Positions 19,609-29,931 of a DNA stretch of 64,000 bases are shown in pieces; position 1 is the first letter of the stretch; every line of letters begins with the position of its first letter. The notes beneath the pieces were generated by a model. That model made no database searches. It had not been told where the DNA came from and worked only from the letters and a program-made list of their open reading frames with translations. The translations under genes and the position numbers were made by a program. The DNA is taken from NCBI RefSeq assembly GCF_001465795.2, contig NZ_CP013659.2, positions 434,001 through 498,000 of the forward strand, read 5' to 3'. The stretch comes from Planococcus rifietoensis. Lineage in GTDB: Bacteria; Bacillota; Bacilli; Bacillales_A; Planococcaceae.

Positions 19609-20508
19609 TTGAAAATCCATGCAAGAAAATCCATGGTTTTAGCCATGGCAACTTCTATGTTATTGATGGGAACGGCAGGCAATGTTTCAGCCCATGAATC
19701 TGCAGGAGACGCCAAAACGCAAACGCAGGAATCCTATACGCAGCAAGATGCCAAGTATTCAAAGAAAGTCGTAAAAGCTGTCAGTGAAGTATTGGAAATG
19801 AATGCCGAATCTGCTGAACTGGAAATAACTTTAAGGCAGCTGCCGAAAATAAAAGTGTTGGAGCTTTATTTAGCCTCGCTTGGCAAAAAGCTAAAGGACA
19901 ACGAAATTCGCCGAGCGGTGGATGAGGTATTTGACATCGATTTGAACTATGTATCGAAAAAGGATTACGGCAGCAAACTATCGATTTATCCGGCGCCTGT
20001 CATGGAGAGCTTGCGCGTTTCGCTGAAAGAAGAACGAGATTCCACCAAAAAGGACGAGCGGATCATGGATATGTCGAAAAATGAAGTGATGGACCGCTAT
20101 CTTAAGGAATTCGACTATGCGCTTAGTGGAGCAGAAGTGAACGTGTTGATCAACCAAATTTTTGGAGTGAATCTGGTAGGGATCTCGGGATTAGAAGGCA
20201 AACAGCTTGCCATCAATTCTAAAGGGCAGTGGATTGTAAAAAGCGATCGTGATGTATTCATTCTCGAATCCAGCCTTGATGATGTGGATGTATCCATTTA
20301 TGCAGGTCCCTACTTTGAACAACTGACAGGCAGCAAGGAGTTGCCAGTCTCTTTAGTCGCTAAGTTGACAGCACTTGGATTTGAATACAAGGAGGAACAG
20401 CAAGTCCTCTACTACAAAAATCCAAACGGTGAATCAGTGCCAGATGCGTTTAAAGGCCAGTTGATTGGTATTTTGCTGGGTACGATTGCCGAAGAGTACG
20501 CCAAATAA
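19609..20508 (+). CDS. Secreted protein of unknown function with an internal repeat
   Basis: A 299-residue protein with a signal peptide (cleavage near VSA-HES, residues 26-31). TTG 19609 is chosen since AAGAGGGAA lies just upstream. The family is not recognised. Two segments of about 39 residues align by eye: 78-116 (LPKIKVLELYLASLG ... VFDIDLNYVS) and 155-193 (MSKNEVMDRYLKEFD ... IFGVNLVGIS). Both follow the pattern K-x-x-V, YL, L, E-I/V, F, x-L, x-S. The mature protein is charged, has no cysteine pattern and no sorting signal. It has its own terminator and precedes the c-di-GMP gene, with no sign of an operon. Confidence 0.65.
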   Translation: MKIHARKSMVLAMATSMLLMGTAGNVSAHESAGDAKTQTQESYTQQDAKYSKKVVKAVSEVLEMNAESAELEITLRQLPKIKVLELYLASLGKKLKDNEIRRAVDEVFDIDLNYVSKKDYGSKLSIYPAPVMESLRVSLKEERDSTKKDERIMDMSKNEVMDRYLKEFDYALSGAEVNVLINQIFGVNLVGISGLEGKQLAINSKGQWIVKSDRDVFILESSLDDVDVSIYAGPYFEQLTGSKELPVSLVAKLTALGFEYKEEQQVLYYKNPNGESVPDAFKGQLIGILLGTIAEEYAK

Positions 20509-20540
20509 CAGTTAGAGCTCAATTGAAAAGAAAGCACGAC

Positions 20541-20578
20541 AAACTCCAGAAGTGCCCGAAAGGCATCTCTGGGGTTTA
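20541..20578 (+). terminator. Terminator of the secreted-protein gene
   Basis: AAACTCCAGAAGTGCC pairs imperfectly with GGCATCTCTGGGGTTT around a CGAAA loop, followed by TATTATG. Confidence 0.6.
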
Positions 20579-20889
20579 TTATGTTTTGGAAGTATTTTGT
20601 GTTTTTCTTGTGTTTCGGACAGTTTTCAAGTGAATTTGGCATGCATTGTGCGTTTTAGTTCCGTAAATTTTTTTAATAGCCGGGATAATAGTTGAAATGA
20701 GGGGAAATAAATCGTGGAATAAAAGTAAAAAATAACTATTTAAGCTATTTTTTTATTCGGTAATATAGTAGTAAAGTGATGCGTGTTAAAGAATTAAAAG
20801 CTCAAAAGATAGCAAAAAGATGATAAGTAAACTGCCTTGTTTTGTCACCGAATATAGTGGCGAGCGAGTTGGTATTGGAGGTTTGACCT
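20579..20889. other. Intergenic region ahead of the GGDEF-EAL gene
   Basis: About 310 A/T-rich bases. TTGGAGG at 20875-20881 is the ribosome-binding site of the next gene. A TAATAT near 20761 could be a -10. No convincing -35, riboswitch or ORF was found. Confidence 0.4.
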
Positions 20890-23685
20890 ATGGGAAAAAA
20901 TCAAACGAGATACTCACGCTTGGCACATATCACAAAATTGATCAATACAAACCTGGAACTGCGCCCTTTGCTTGAACAAGTGGTCATGGCCATTTCAGAA
21001 GAAGTTGTGCGCTGTGATTCTGTCGGCATCTATTTGCCCCAGGACGATGGAAGCTTCCGTGGTTATGTCGGAAAACCGGAAGTCATCAACGGCATGACGC
21101 TCGATATGCATGTAGTGGATACAGACTATGACTTATTGGCAAAAGAAGTAATTGAAACCCAGCAAACCATTTACATTCCAAATACCGCCAATGACCCGCG
21201 CCCTGACCCACGGGCTGTTGCCGGTTTTGGGATTAAGTCTTTATTGGCACTTCCCATTTCCTATGAGGGCGAGCTATTTGGTCTTGTATTCTTATTTGAT
21301 TATGGCATTCCAATGGAGCTGACAGCGGATGAAATTCAAACGGTAGAAGCCTATGTCAACATGGCTGGTGTCGCTATACGGAATGTTAATAATTTAAAAC
21401 GCAAAGAAAGCCTTTTGAGTGAGAAACAGATGCTCTTGGATTTGACGCGTGATTTGTCGATGAGCTCGTCAATGACTGACGTACTGGGGATTTGCCTCTC
21501 CTATACTGGAAAGGTATTAAAAAATGACAATATCGGAGTCCATTTATTGGATCCTGTGGCTGGAGCTAAATTGAAACCATCTTATTTAAGCGCTAAAAGT
21601 GAGTGGAATGAAAATGAATGGCTGGAAAGACACGAAGAAATGGCGTTCGACCCTTCAACAGATCGCGCATTTCAAGAAGTAATGCGCTCTAAAAAGCCTT
21701 TGTACATTCTGGATGTGGAAACAGACAACCGAGTGAATCAGGAAGTTTGCCAAACATTCGGCATCGAACGAATGCTATTTCTTCCATTCGTCACGATGGG
21801 GGAAATACTGGGGGCTATGGTGCTCGTGAGTTTCGACAAAACGGAAGCGGTTTTCAGTGAGTCAGCTATTGACCTCGCACAATCCGTCACTGAGGCTACG
21901 GCTTCAACCTTATCCAATTTGCTGTATATGGAGAAACAGGAGCTATTGATACAGGAAAGAACATCAGAAATACGTGTGAAAAATATCGAATTGAATCAAG
22001 TCATTGCCCAGTTGAAGAGTCTGGGGCGTGAGAATGAACTGATTTTGAGTTCTGTAGAAGAAGGAATTTTTGGTCTGGATTTGGAAGGGAAAATCACTTT
22101 TTGCAACCGGGCAGCAGAAGCCACATTGGGATATGCAAAAGGCGAGTTGATTGGGCAGTCCGATAGCATCATCCTAAGTAAAGACATCGTATTATCAACA
22201 GCGTCATTCGCTGTGAAACAGGATTTGAAGTTCCGAAAAAAGAACGGGCTCGATTTTTCAGTGGAATATGTGGTTTCCTCTGTAAAAGAAGAAGGGGAAA
22301 TTATCGGGGAAGTTGTCACGTTCCGGGATATTACAAAAAGAAAGCAATTGGAAAAGGAAATTACCCATCTTGCCTATTATGATCATTTGACCGACTTGCC
22401 TAACCGGGCATTATTGGACTATTTTTTAAATCAGGAAATCGAAAAGGCGAAACTGGCTGGACAGAAGGTAGCTGTCTTGTACTTGGATTTAGACCGCTTC
22501 AAAATCATCAACGACAGCTTGGGGCACAGCTATGGAGATATCCTATTGAAAGACGTTGCCAATCGGATCAATCGCTATGTTCCGGATCAAGCATTCGTTT
22601 CGCGGCAAGGCGGAGATGAATTCACTATTGTGTTGCCGGGTTTCGACAGTTTGGCAGAATTGATGGATCTAGTAGGGAAACTGGTGGAGTCGTTTTCCGA
22701 CACCTTTGTATTGAAAGGCAATGAAGTTCATGTCAAAGCCAGCATCGGCATCAGCATGTTTCCTGAAGATGGGGAAACTGCAGAAGTGTTGATTAAAAAC
22801 GCAGACGCTGCGATGTATAAATCAAAAGAGAAATCCGGCACGTACTATCATTTCTTCAGAAGTGAAATGAACACGCGTAATATGGAAAGCATATTTCTTG
22901 AGAATGCATTGTATAAAGCAATGGAGAATGATGAACTGCTGCTTCATTTCCAACCGCAAATCGATTGCAGAACGGCACGTGTGACGGGAGCTGAAGCCTT
23001 GATTCGCTGGAAGCATCCGACTCGCGGAATGATATCCCCGGTGGAATTCATTCCGACAGCCGAAGCGACAGGTTTAATAGTGCCAATCGGAAAATGGGTA
23101 TTGGAAAGTGCGTGTAAACAACTGAAGAGATGGCATGACGAAGGCCGTACCGAGATGTCGGTTTCTGTGAATTTGTCCGGCAGGCAATTTGAAGAAGATG
23201 ATTTGATATCGATGATTGAATGCATCTTAGCGCAAACTGGCGCACCTCCTGAGTGTCTGCATATCGAGTTGACCGAAAACCAGATTTTCAGAAATACACA
23301 TATGACACTCGATAAAATGAGGGATCTCAAAATGCTGGGCATCAAAATAGCCTTGGATGATTTCGGCACGGGATACTCGTCATTAGGGTATTTGAAAAAC
23401 TTCCCGATCGATACCTTGAAAATAGACCGTTCCTTTATGGTCGATATTTTAAGCGATAAAAACAATGCGGCCATTACGAGCACGATTATCACGCTCGCGC
23501 AAAACCTGGATTTGAATGTCATCGCAGAAGGCGTGGAAACAAAAGAGCAGCTGGAGTTTCTCGCTGCGAGAAATTGCTTTAACATTCAAGGGTATTATTA
23601 CAGCAAACCTTTGGAAGTAGAGGAATTGGGCACGTATATGGATTGGCTTGAGCCTATTTCAACAAGCGATTCCCACCATTCATAA
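20890..23685 (+). CDS. GAF-GAF-PAS-GGDEF-EAL cyclic-di-GMP enzyme
   Basis: A 931-residue soluble signalling protein. Two GAF domains (about 15-165 and 190-350) and a short coiled coil precede a PAS domain (about 375-495, [16 protein letters not shown] onward). GGDEF is intact at 574-578 (SRQGGDEF). No RxxD inhibitory site sits five residues ahead of it. The EAL domain starts at EAL 702-704 and keeps the metal and catalytic motifs ([25 protein letters not shown]). Both synthesis and hydrolysis of c-di-GMP are therefore possible. No membrane segment is seen, so the signal sensed is probably cytoplasmic. Confidence 0.93.
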   Translation: MGKNQTRYSRLAHITKLINTNLELRPLLEQVVMAISEEVVRCDSVGIYLPQDDGSFRGYVGKPEVINGMTLDMHVVDTDYDLLAKEVIETQQTIYIPNTANDPRPDPRAVAGFGIKSLLALPISYEGELFGLVFLFDYGIPMELTADEIQTVEAYVNMAGVAIRNVNNLKRKESLLSEKQMLLDLTRDLSMSSSMTDVLGICLSYTGKVLKNDNIGVHLLDPVAGAKLKPSYLSAKSEWNENEWLERHEEMAFDPSTDRAFQEVMRSKKPLYILDVETDNRVNQEVCQTFGIERMLFLPFVTMGEILGAMVLVSFDKTEAVFSESAIDLAQSVTEATASTLSNLLYMEKQELLIQERTSEIRVKNIELNQVIAQLKSLGRENELILSSVEEGIFGLDLEGKITFCNRAAEATLGYAKGELIGQSDSIILSKDIVLSTASFAVKQDLKFRKKNGLDFSVEYVVSSVKEEGEIIGEVVTFRDITKRKQLEKEITHLAYYDHLTDLPNRALLDYFLNQEIEKAKLAGQKVAVLYLDLDRFKIINDSLGHSYGDILLKDVANRINRYVPDQAFVSRQGGDEFTIVLPGFDSLAELMDLVGKLVESFSDTFVLKGNEVHVKASIGISMFPEDGETAEVLIKNADAAMYKSKEKSGTYYHFFRSEMNTRNMESIFLENALYKAMENDELLLHFQPQIDCRTARVTGAEALIRWKHPTRGMISPVEFIPTAEATGLIVPIGKWVLESACKQLKRWHDEGRTEMSVSVNLSGRQFEEDDLISMIECILAQTGAPPECLHIELTENQIFRNTHMTLDKMRDLKMLGIKIALDDFGTGYSSLGYLKNFPIDTLKIDRSFMVDILSDKNNAAITSTIITLAQNLDLNVIAEGVETKEQLEFLAARNCFNIQGYYYSKPLEVEELGTYMDWLEPISTSDSHHS

Positions 23686-23733
23686 TTCAACAGAGCCATG
23701 CGCATTTCGGCTATTCGCTGGAATTATTGCTAG

Positions 23734-23764
23734 CTCCGCCAGTTCTTTGCTGGCGGAGTTTTTT
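23734..23764 (+). terminator. Terminator of the GGDEF-EAL gene
   Basis: CTCCGCCAG (23734-23742) and CTGGCGGAG (23750-23758) form a stem followed by six T. Confidence 0.85.
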
Positions 23765-23922
23765 GGTGCACAAAAACCGGTACTTCAAAATTGACTGACT
23801 GCAGCAATCGGAGTAGCTTAAAATCAATAAAACAACTCTTTCTGTGTGAGAAGCTTCATGAATGAATGATGTCATTTGCTGAGGATTCGAGAAAATTGTG
23901 AGCTGTAGGAGGGGACAGTGAA

Positions 23923-25647
23923 ATGATAAAAATCCTGAAAAATCTTAGTCCCTATAAATGGATCGTGTTGGGTGTCATTGCTTTGGTGTTCGCGCAGTCG
24001 ATGGCAGAGCTATTTTTGCCGACTTTAATGGCTGACATCATCGACAACGGGGTCGTTCAAGGAAACATCCCGTATATTTGGCGAATCGGCGGGTGGATGC
24101 TATTGGTATCGGCACTTGGCGCTATGGCCGCTGTCTTTGCCAGTTATTATTCAGCCAAAGCGGCAATGGGGCTCGGGCGTGACCTGCGGCAAAAAGTGTT
24201 CAAGCATGTCGGCCAGTTCTCGCTTCAGGAATTTGATGAAGTGGGCACAGCCTCCCTGATCACACGGACAACGAACGACATTACGCAAGTACAACAAGTC
24301 GTCATCATGATGCTGCGCATGGTTATCAGTGCGCCGGTCATGCTCGTCGGCGGCTTGATCTTGGCGATTTCGAAAGATGCAAGATTGTCTTTGGTCATCA
24401 TCGGTGCGATGCCGGTTTTAGCCGTGTCAATTCTTCTGATTCTAAAATACGGGATACCGTTGTTCCAGCAAGTGCAGAAACAACTGGACGGCTTGAACTT
24501 AGTGGTACGGGAAAATTTGACGGGCATTCGTGTCATACGGGCTTTTAACCGTGAAACGGAAGAAAAAGCGCGTCTTCAAAAAGCCAACAGGGAACTTGCG
24601 GATGTTTCCATCAAAGTCAATAAGATCATGGCGTTCCTGATGCCGGTCATGATGTTGGTCATGAACATGACCGTGGTCGCCGTCATTTGGTTCGGCGGCA
24701 TCCGCATCAGCAACGGGGCGATGCAGATCGGGGATTTGATGGCATTTATCCAATACGTCATGATGATCATGTTCGCACTTGTAATGGCTTCTTTCATGTT
24801 CGTCATGATCCCGCGAGCAGCCGTATCAGCGAAACGCATCAATGAAGTACTGGAGATGCAGCCAGCATTCAAGGACGACGGCACGGAAAAAGCGGACCGT
24901 GAGCGTGGCACCTTGGAATTTGACCATGTCACATTCTACTACCCGGGAGCATCTGAGCCGGCGCTGTCAGATATCAGTTTCACTGCGAAACCTGGAGAAA
25001 CTACGGCCTTGATTGGCGGGACGGGTTCTGGGAAGTCGACACTGGTCAATTTGGTGCCGCGCTTTTACGAAGTTACCAGTGGCACGATTCGCGTCAATGG
25101 GGTCGACATTCGAAAAGCCCCTCAGCAGGAGATTCGTTCGAAAATCGGCTTTGTTCCGCAAAAGTCCATTCTCTTCACGGGAACGATTGCGGACAATATC
25201 CGCTTTGGCAAGCAGGACGCCAGCCAATCGGAGTTGGATCAGGCGGCAAGCATCGCGCAGGCACAGGAATTCATCAATCGAATGGAAGGCGGCTACACAG
25301 CTGAAATCGAGCAGGGCGGGTCGAATCTGTCAGGTGGTCAGAAACAGCGTTTGTCGATTGCACGTGCGTTAATCCGTAAACCGGATTTGTATATTTTCGA
25401 TGACAGTTTTTCCGCACTCGATTTTAAAACAGACGCCAAACTGCGAAAAGCGCTGAAAAATGAAACGAAAAATGCGACGGTGCTATTGGTCGCCCAGCGT
25501 GTCAGCACAGTCGTCGATGCCGACCGTATACTCGTTTTGGAGAAAGGGCGAGTGGTTGGCATGGGTACCCACGATGAGTTATTGGAGTCCAACGAAGTGT
25601 ACCGGGAAATCGCCCTATCCCAGCTGTCAGAGGAGGAGATCGCATGA
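23923..25647 (+). CDS. Heterodimeric ABC exporter subunit, degenerate-site half
   Basis: A 574-residue half-transporter with six membrane segments followed by a nucleotide-binding domain. Walker A is GGTGSGKST (near 365) and the signature LSGGQKQR is canonical. The catalytic glutamate after Walker B is aspartate (YIFDDSFSALD) and the H-loop histidine is glutamine (VAQRVST). This marks the non-hydrolysing site of asymmetric exporters such as YfiBC, LmrCD or TM287/288. The next gene overlaps it by ATGA and has the complementary pattern. The likely function is export of drugs or lipids; substrate unknown. Confidence 0.93.
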   Translation: MIKILKNLSPYKWIVLGVIALVFAQSMAELFLPTLMADIIDNGVVQGNIPYIWRIGGWMLLVSALGAMAAVFASYYSAKAAMGLGRDLRQKVFKHVGQFSLQEFDEVGTASLITRTTNDITQVQQVVIMMLRMVISAPVMLVGGLILAISKDARLSLVIIGAMPVLAVSILLILKYGIPLFQQVQKQLDGLNLVVRENLTGIRVIRAFNRETEEKARLQKANRELADVSIKVNKIMAFLMPVMMLVMNMTVVAVIWFGGIRISNGAMQIGDLMAFIQYVMMIMFALVMASFMFVMIPRAAVSAKRINEVLEMQPAFKDDGTEKADRERGTLEFDHVTFYYPGASEPALSDISFTAKPGETTALIGGTGSGKSTLVNLVPRFYEVTSGTIRVNGVDIRKAPQQEIRSKIGFVPQKSILFTGTIADNIRFGKQDASQSELDQAASIAQAQEFINRMEGGYTAEIEQGGSNLSGGQKQRLSIARALIRKPDLYIFDDSFSALDFKTDAKLRKALKNETKNATVLLVAQRVSTVVDADRILVLEKGRVVGMGTHDELLESNEVYREIALSQLSEEEIA

Positions 25648-27470
25648 GCCAGATGGGACCTCCACGCCCTGGGGCAAGCATGCCGGCGGAAAAAGCAAAA
25701 GACTTCAAAGGCACTTTCCGCCGGCTCGTCTCTTATTTGAAACCGCGCAGGAAAAAATTAGCGGCGGTCTTTATCGTTGCGATTCTTAGTACCGTATTCG
25801 CCATTGTCGGGCCGAAAATCATGGGAATGGCGATTACCGAATTGTTCGAAGGTGCCTACGGACAATTGCAGGGCGTACCTGGCGGCGGCATCGATTTTGG
25901 CGTTATCGGCCAGATTCTTGCAGTGCTTGCTGGATTATATGTATTCAGCAGTTTGTTCAGTTACATCCAGCAATATATGATGTCGACGGTGGCGCAGGAC
26001 ACGGTTTACGATATGCGCCAAGACGTCAATAAAAAACTTGAGAAATTGCCATTGGAGTATTTTGATGGCCGGCCAAACGGAGAAACCTTGAGCCGCATGA
26101 CCAATGACATCGACACCATCGGCAGCACTTTGCAGCAAAGTTTGACGCAATTCATCACTTCCATCGTAACGCTCGTCGGCATTCTCGTAATGATGCTGAC
26201 AATCAGCCCTCTGCTGACTTTGATTGCAGTTGTGTCCTTGCCGCTGTCGTTGTTTGTCATCGGGCCGATTTTGAAACGCTCGCAGAAATACTTCAGCAGC
26301 CAGCAAAAAAACCTCGGCCGACTCAATGGCCATGTCGAGGAAATGTACACCGGCCATCAAGTAGTCAAAGCGTTTGGTCATGAAGCCAAATCGAACGAAC
26401 AATTCGACGCAGTCAATGCTGAATTGTATGATGCTGGACGCAAAGCGCAGTTCATCTCCGGGATCATCATGCCAATGATGAGCTTGATCGGAAATTTGAG
26501 CTATGTACTAATCAGCATTGTCGGCGGTGTGCTCGTTATCCAGCGTGCCATCTCGATCGGAGATATCCAGGCATTCATCACCTATTCAAAACAATTCACC
26601 CAGCCGATCACCCAGACGGCGAACATCGCCAATATTATCCAGTCAACAGTGGCCGCCGCGGAGCGGGTATTTGAACTATTGGACGAGCAAGAAGAAGTGG
26701 AAGCGGTAACGACCTCTGTATTGGCAAGGGCAAAAGGGGCAGTGGCCTTTGAAGATGTCGACTTCGGCTATGGCGACAACTTGCTGATTGAAGGGCTGAA
26801 CATCGATGTCGAGCCGGGCCAGACAGTGGCAATTGTCGGGCCGACCGGCGCTGGCAAGACGACTTTGATTAATTTATTAATGCGTTTCTACGAATTGAAA
26901 GGTGGCCGCATCACCATCGACGCTCTGGATTCGCGGGAGATGTCGCGCCATGAGCTGCGCCATAATTTCGGCATGGTGCTTCAGGACACATGGCTCTTTA
27001 ACGGTACGATCCGTGACAATATTAGCTACGGCAAGACCGGTGCTTCCGAAGAGGAAATCGTTGCGGCGGCACAAGCGGCGCATGCCGATCATTTTATCCG
27101 AACTCTACCGGATGGCTATGACACTGTGCTGAATCAGGAAGTATCGAATATTTCACAAGGCCAAAAACAATTAGTGACCATTGCCCGCGCGATTCTTGCC
27201 GATCCACCGATGATGATCTTGGATGAAGCAACATCCAGTGTCGATACCCGGACAGAAATTTTGATCCAGCAGGCGATGAACCGTTTGATGGCTGGACGCA
27301 CAAGCTTTGTCATTGCGCATCGATTGTCCACAATCAAGCATGCGGATTTGATCCTGGTCATGGACCAAGGGCAAGTCATCGAACAAGGCACTCATGAACA
27401 GCTACTCGACAAAGACGGATTTTATGCGGATTTGTACCGCAGCCAGTTTTCAGCGAAAGTGGCAATTTAA
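25644..27470 (+). CDS. Heterodimeric ABC exporter subunit, catalytic half
   Basis: A 608-residue half-transporter with a longer N terminus, six membrane segments and an ATPase domain. Walker A is GPTGAGKTT (near 400), Walker B is MMILDEATSSVD with the catalytic glutamate, and the H-loop is IAHRLSTI. The signature is ISQGQKQL instead of LSGGQ. Combined with the partner, this gives one competent and one degenerate ATP site. The ATG overlaps the upstream stop (ATGA at 25644-25647), so the two subunits are translationally coupled. A strong terminator follows at 27476. Confidence 0.93.
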   Translation: MSQMGPPRPGASMPAEKAKDFKGTFRRLVSYLKPRRKKLAAVFIVAILSTVFAIVGPKIMGMAITELFEGAYGQLQGVPGGGIDFGVIGQILAVLAGLYVFSSLFSYIQQYMMSTVAQDTVYDMRQDVNKKLEKLPLEYFDGRPNGETLSRMTNDIDTIGSTLQQSLTQFITSIVTLVGILVMMLTISPLLTLIAVVSLPLSLFVIGPILKRSQKYFSSQQKNLGRLNGHVEEMYTGHQVVKAFGHEAKSNEQFDAVNAELYDAGRKAQFISGIIMPMMSLIGNLSYVLISIVGGVLVIQRAISIGDIQAFITYSKQFTQPITQTANIANIIQSTVAAAERVFELLDEQEEVEAVTTSVLARAKGAVAFEDVDFGYGDNLLIEGLNIDVEPGQTVAIVGPTGAGKTTLINLLMRFYELKGGRITIDALDSREMSRHELRHNFGMVLQDTWLFNGTIRDNISYGKTGASEEEIVAAAQAAHADHFIRTLPDGYDTVLNQEVSNISQGQKQLVTIARAILADPPMMILDEATSSVDTRTEILIQQAMNRLMAGRTSFVIAHRLSTIKHADLILVMDQGQVIEQGTHEQLLDKDGFYADLYRSQFSAKVAI

Positions 27471-27475
27471 AATGG

Positions 27476-27512
27476 AAAAAGCCTTCGTGCAGAGGATGCA
27501 CGAAGGCTTTTT
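27476..27512. terminator. Terminator between converging genes
   Basis: AAAAAGCCTTCGTGC and GCACGAAGGCTTTTT pair perfectly around a seven-base loop. Confidence 0.85.
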
Positions 27513-27534
27513 TCGGTAGTGTGCGAAACTTGAA

Positions 27535-28128
27535 TTAATGTGGTTTCCGGCTCTCAATGGTCAAAAACAGTCCCCCGTAGTAGGATTCCACCTTCACAAT
27601 TTCGAACGGAGAGCGATTCACTAAATCGAGTGTATCGCGGTCTAAATGGCAGCCGTCGCACAGCTTTTTCCAGACGGGTGTCAAGGATTCCTGGGTTTTG
27701 CCCATGAGCGGCTGGTCCATTTTAACATGCTCGAACATGAGGATTCGGGCGCCCGGTTTTGTGACGCGGTAGATTTCTTCAAGTGCTTTGACCGGGTCCG
27801 GAATCGTACAAAACACCAAAGTCGCGACGACGGTATCGAAGCTATTATCGGCAAAAGGAAGTTCTTCTGCCACCGCTTCGTACGTATAGATCGGTGTCTT
27901 TGATTTTCGGATGCGCTTTTCCGCTTGTTTGCTCATCTCTGGGTTCGGTTCGATGGCGTCGACTCGTTCGGCATTTTCGTAATAGCGAAAGTTCGCCCCC
28001 GTCCCGAAGCCAATTTCGAGCACGCGCCCTGTTGCTTGCTGGACAAGGTTTTTGCGTATTTTCTCAAAGCGTGTCTTCTCAAGCGGCTTCATGCCCGCGT
28101 TGTATATACGCGGTAAAAATCCAGCCAT
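27535..28128 (-). CDS. Class I SAM-dependent methyltransferase
   Basis: A 197-residue methyltransferase of the UbiE/phospholipid N-methyltransferase-like group. Motif I is VLEIGFGTGANF, the acidic end of strand 2 is DAIEPNPEM, and post-motif segments are LPFADNSFDTVVAT and RVTKPGARILMFEHV. The C-terminal part has a CDGCHLDRDT element, seen in several Bacillales proteins of this subgroup. AGGAG precedes ATG 28128. It stands alone between two terminated genes. The substrate is not evident. Confidence 0.87.
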   Translation of the reverse strand: MAGFLPRIYNAGMKPLEKTRFEKIRKNLVQQATGRVLEIGFGTGANFRYYENAERVDAIEPNPEMSKQAEKRIRKSKTPIYTYEAVAEELPFADNSFDTVVATLVFCTIPDPVKALEEIYRVTKPGARILMFEHVKMDQPLMGKTQESLTPVWKKLCDGCHLDRDTLDLVNRSPFEIVKVESYYGGLFLTIESRKPH

Positions 28129-28250
28129 AGTGATCAGCTCCTGTCTTGTGTATCGCGCTTTTCTATACCATTACTTTTTCCCGCTTAATGTCCTGTTTAT
28201 TCCTAGAATGAACGGTTCGTCCATGATTATACAAAAACTATACAATCAGC

Positions 28251-28276
28251 GTTTTTAAGCTTATTATGAAGGGAAT
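28251..28276 (+). promoter_or_regulatory. Possible sigma-B promoter of crtP
   Basis: GTTTTT (28251-28256) and GGGAAT (28271-28276) are 14 bases apart, close to the sigma-B pattern GTTTAA-N12-15-GGGWAW. They lie 95 bases ahead of the carotenoid gene. Carotenoid genes of Staphylococcus aureus are sigma-B controlled. The match is partial. Confidence 0.35.
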
Positions 28277-28370
28277 AACAAGGACAATGGCACGATGCTG
28301 AAGAATCTCCCTAAAAGCGATTTTAGGCAAAACAAAGCGTACATATTTCAATAAAAGGGGCGGTACATAC

Positions 28371-29873
28371 ATGGGGAAGTCTAAGAAATCCGTAATCGTA
28401 ATCGGAGGTGGCCTAGGTGGTTTGTCAGCGGCAATTTCATTGCAGCAAAAAGGCTATGAGGTTTCGATATATGAAAAGAATGATCACATCGGCGGGAAAG
28501 TGAACCGCTTGGAGCGGGACGGGTTTGGGTTTGATTTGGGCCCGTCGATTTTGACGATGCCGCATATCTTTGACCGCCTGTTCCAAGGCAGCGGCAAAAA
28601 CATGACGGATTATGTGCCGATGCAGCGCTTAGAGCGTGAGTGGCGCTCGTTTTTCCCGGACGGCACGGTGATCGACTTGTACCATGACCTTCATTTGATG
28701 GAACGGGCGAACCCGGCTTTGTCTAAAAAAGATATGAAAGAATATTACGCATTGCTGAAGTACGCGAAAAAGATTTATGAAACGACCGAACGCAGCTATT
28801 TGAAAGAAGGGTTTGAGTCGCCGAAAGAGGCTGTCGCACAAAACGGCATCCTTGCGACTCTGACTGGATTCGATTTGACCTCGACGATGTACAGCGCGAT
28901 TTCAAAACGCATCACGAATCCGCATTTGCGCGATATGCTATCGTATTACGTGAAGTACGTTGGGTCTTCGCCGTACAGCGCACCCGCCGTGCTCAATATG
29001 ATGATTTATATGCAACACGCGCAAGGCTGCTGGTATGTGCCGGGCGGCATGCACAATTTGGCAGGCGGAATGGAGAAATTAGCGCGGGAAATAGGCGTCC
29101 AGATCCATACGGGCATGGGCGTGATTCGTGCCTTAACGAGTGCGGAAGGCAAAATTACCGGCATTGAAATCGAAGACGGCAGCTTCCAAACCGCTGATTA
29201 TTACGTATCGAATATGGAAGTCATTCCGTTCTATCAAAAAATGGTCAAAGCGGAGCATGAGTTTGTCGATAAGCTCGAGAAGAAATACGAACCGGCAAGT
29301 TCGGGACTCGTTTTGCATCTCGGCGTCAAGAAGACCTATCCGCAGCTGAACCACCACAATTTCTTCTTCTCTGACAATTTAAAAGAGCAGATGGACAAGG
29401 TGTTCGAACGCCACGAGCTGCCGGACGACCCGACGATCTATCTCGTCAACGTCAACAAAACCGACCCGACGCAGGCGCCGGAAGGGCATGAAAATATCAA
29501 AATCCTGCCGCATATCCCGTATATCCAAGACAATCCGTTTACGCCGGAGCAGTACAAGGAATTCGAAGAGCGTGTCATCGATAAGCTTGAACGCATGGGG
29601 CTCGACGGCTTGCGCGATAATATCGTCGTACGCGATGTTTGGACGCCACATGATATCGAGCGCATTTACGGTTCGGACCGCGGTGCGATCTACGGAACGG
29701 TTTCCGACAAAAACAAAAACGGCGGCTTCAAGCACAAGAAGCAAAGCGAACTATACGACAATCTGTATTTTGTCGGCGGTACCGTCAATCCAGGCGGCGG
29801 CATGCCAATGGTGACATTGAGCGGCCAACAAGTGAGCGATAAGATCGTCAAGCGCGATAATGAAAACAACTAA
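28371..29873 (+). CDS. crtP: CrtP-type carotenoid oxygenase (diaponeurosporene/diapolycopene oxygenase)
   Basis: A 500-residue FAD-dependent enzyme of the phytoene desaturase superfamily. An N-terminal Rossmann motif (VIGGGLGGLSAA) and the CrtN/CrtP-type segment FGFDLGPSILTMP are present. The late motifs YFVGGTVNPGGGMPMV and SGQQVSDKI also fit. The whole-length pattern (WRSFFPDGT, YVKYVGSSPYSAPAVL, NHHNFFFS, LVNVNKTD) fits the C30 oxygenase CrtP of staphyloxanthin synthesis better than the desaturase CrtN. That would place it in oxidation of a terminal methyl group of a C30 carotenoid. No other crt gene is in the window. The CrtP/CrtN choice is from recognition only. Confidence 0.85.
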   Translation: MGKSKKSVIVIGGGLGGLSAAISLQQKGYEVSIYEKNDHIGGKVNRLERDGFGFDLGPSILTMPHIFDRLFQGSGKNMTDYVPMQRLEREWRSFFPDGTVIDLYHDLHLMERANPALSKKDMKEYYALLKYAKKIYETTERSYLKEGFESPKEAVAQNGILATLTGFDLTSTMYSAISKRITNPHLRDMLSYYVKYVGSSPYSAPAVLNMMIYMQHAQGCWYVPGGMHNLAGGMEKLAREIGVQIHTGMGVIRALTSAEGKITGIEIEDGSFQTADYYVSNMEVIPFYQKMVKAEHEFVDKLEKKYEPASSGLVLHLGVKKTYPQLNHHNFFFSDNLKEQMDKVFERHELPDDPTIYLVNVNKTDPTQAPEGHENIKILPHIPYIQDNPFTPEQYKEFEERVIDKLERMGLDGLRDNIVVRDVWTPHDIERIYGSDRGAIYGTVSDKNKNGGFKHKKQSELYDNLYFVGGTVNPGGGMPMVTLSGQQVSDKIVKRDNENN

Positions 29874-29931
29874 AAATCTACAGTCCTGAGACGGCTTTTC
29901 CGTTCTCACGACTTAGGCTGTTTTACAATTC

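Noticed and set aside
22944..23585. 213-codon leftward ORF inside the GGDEF-EAL gene
   Set aside because: It is antisense to a clear EAL domain, with no start site or protein motifs.
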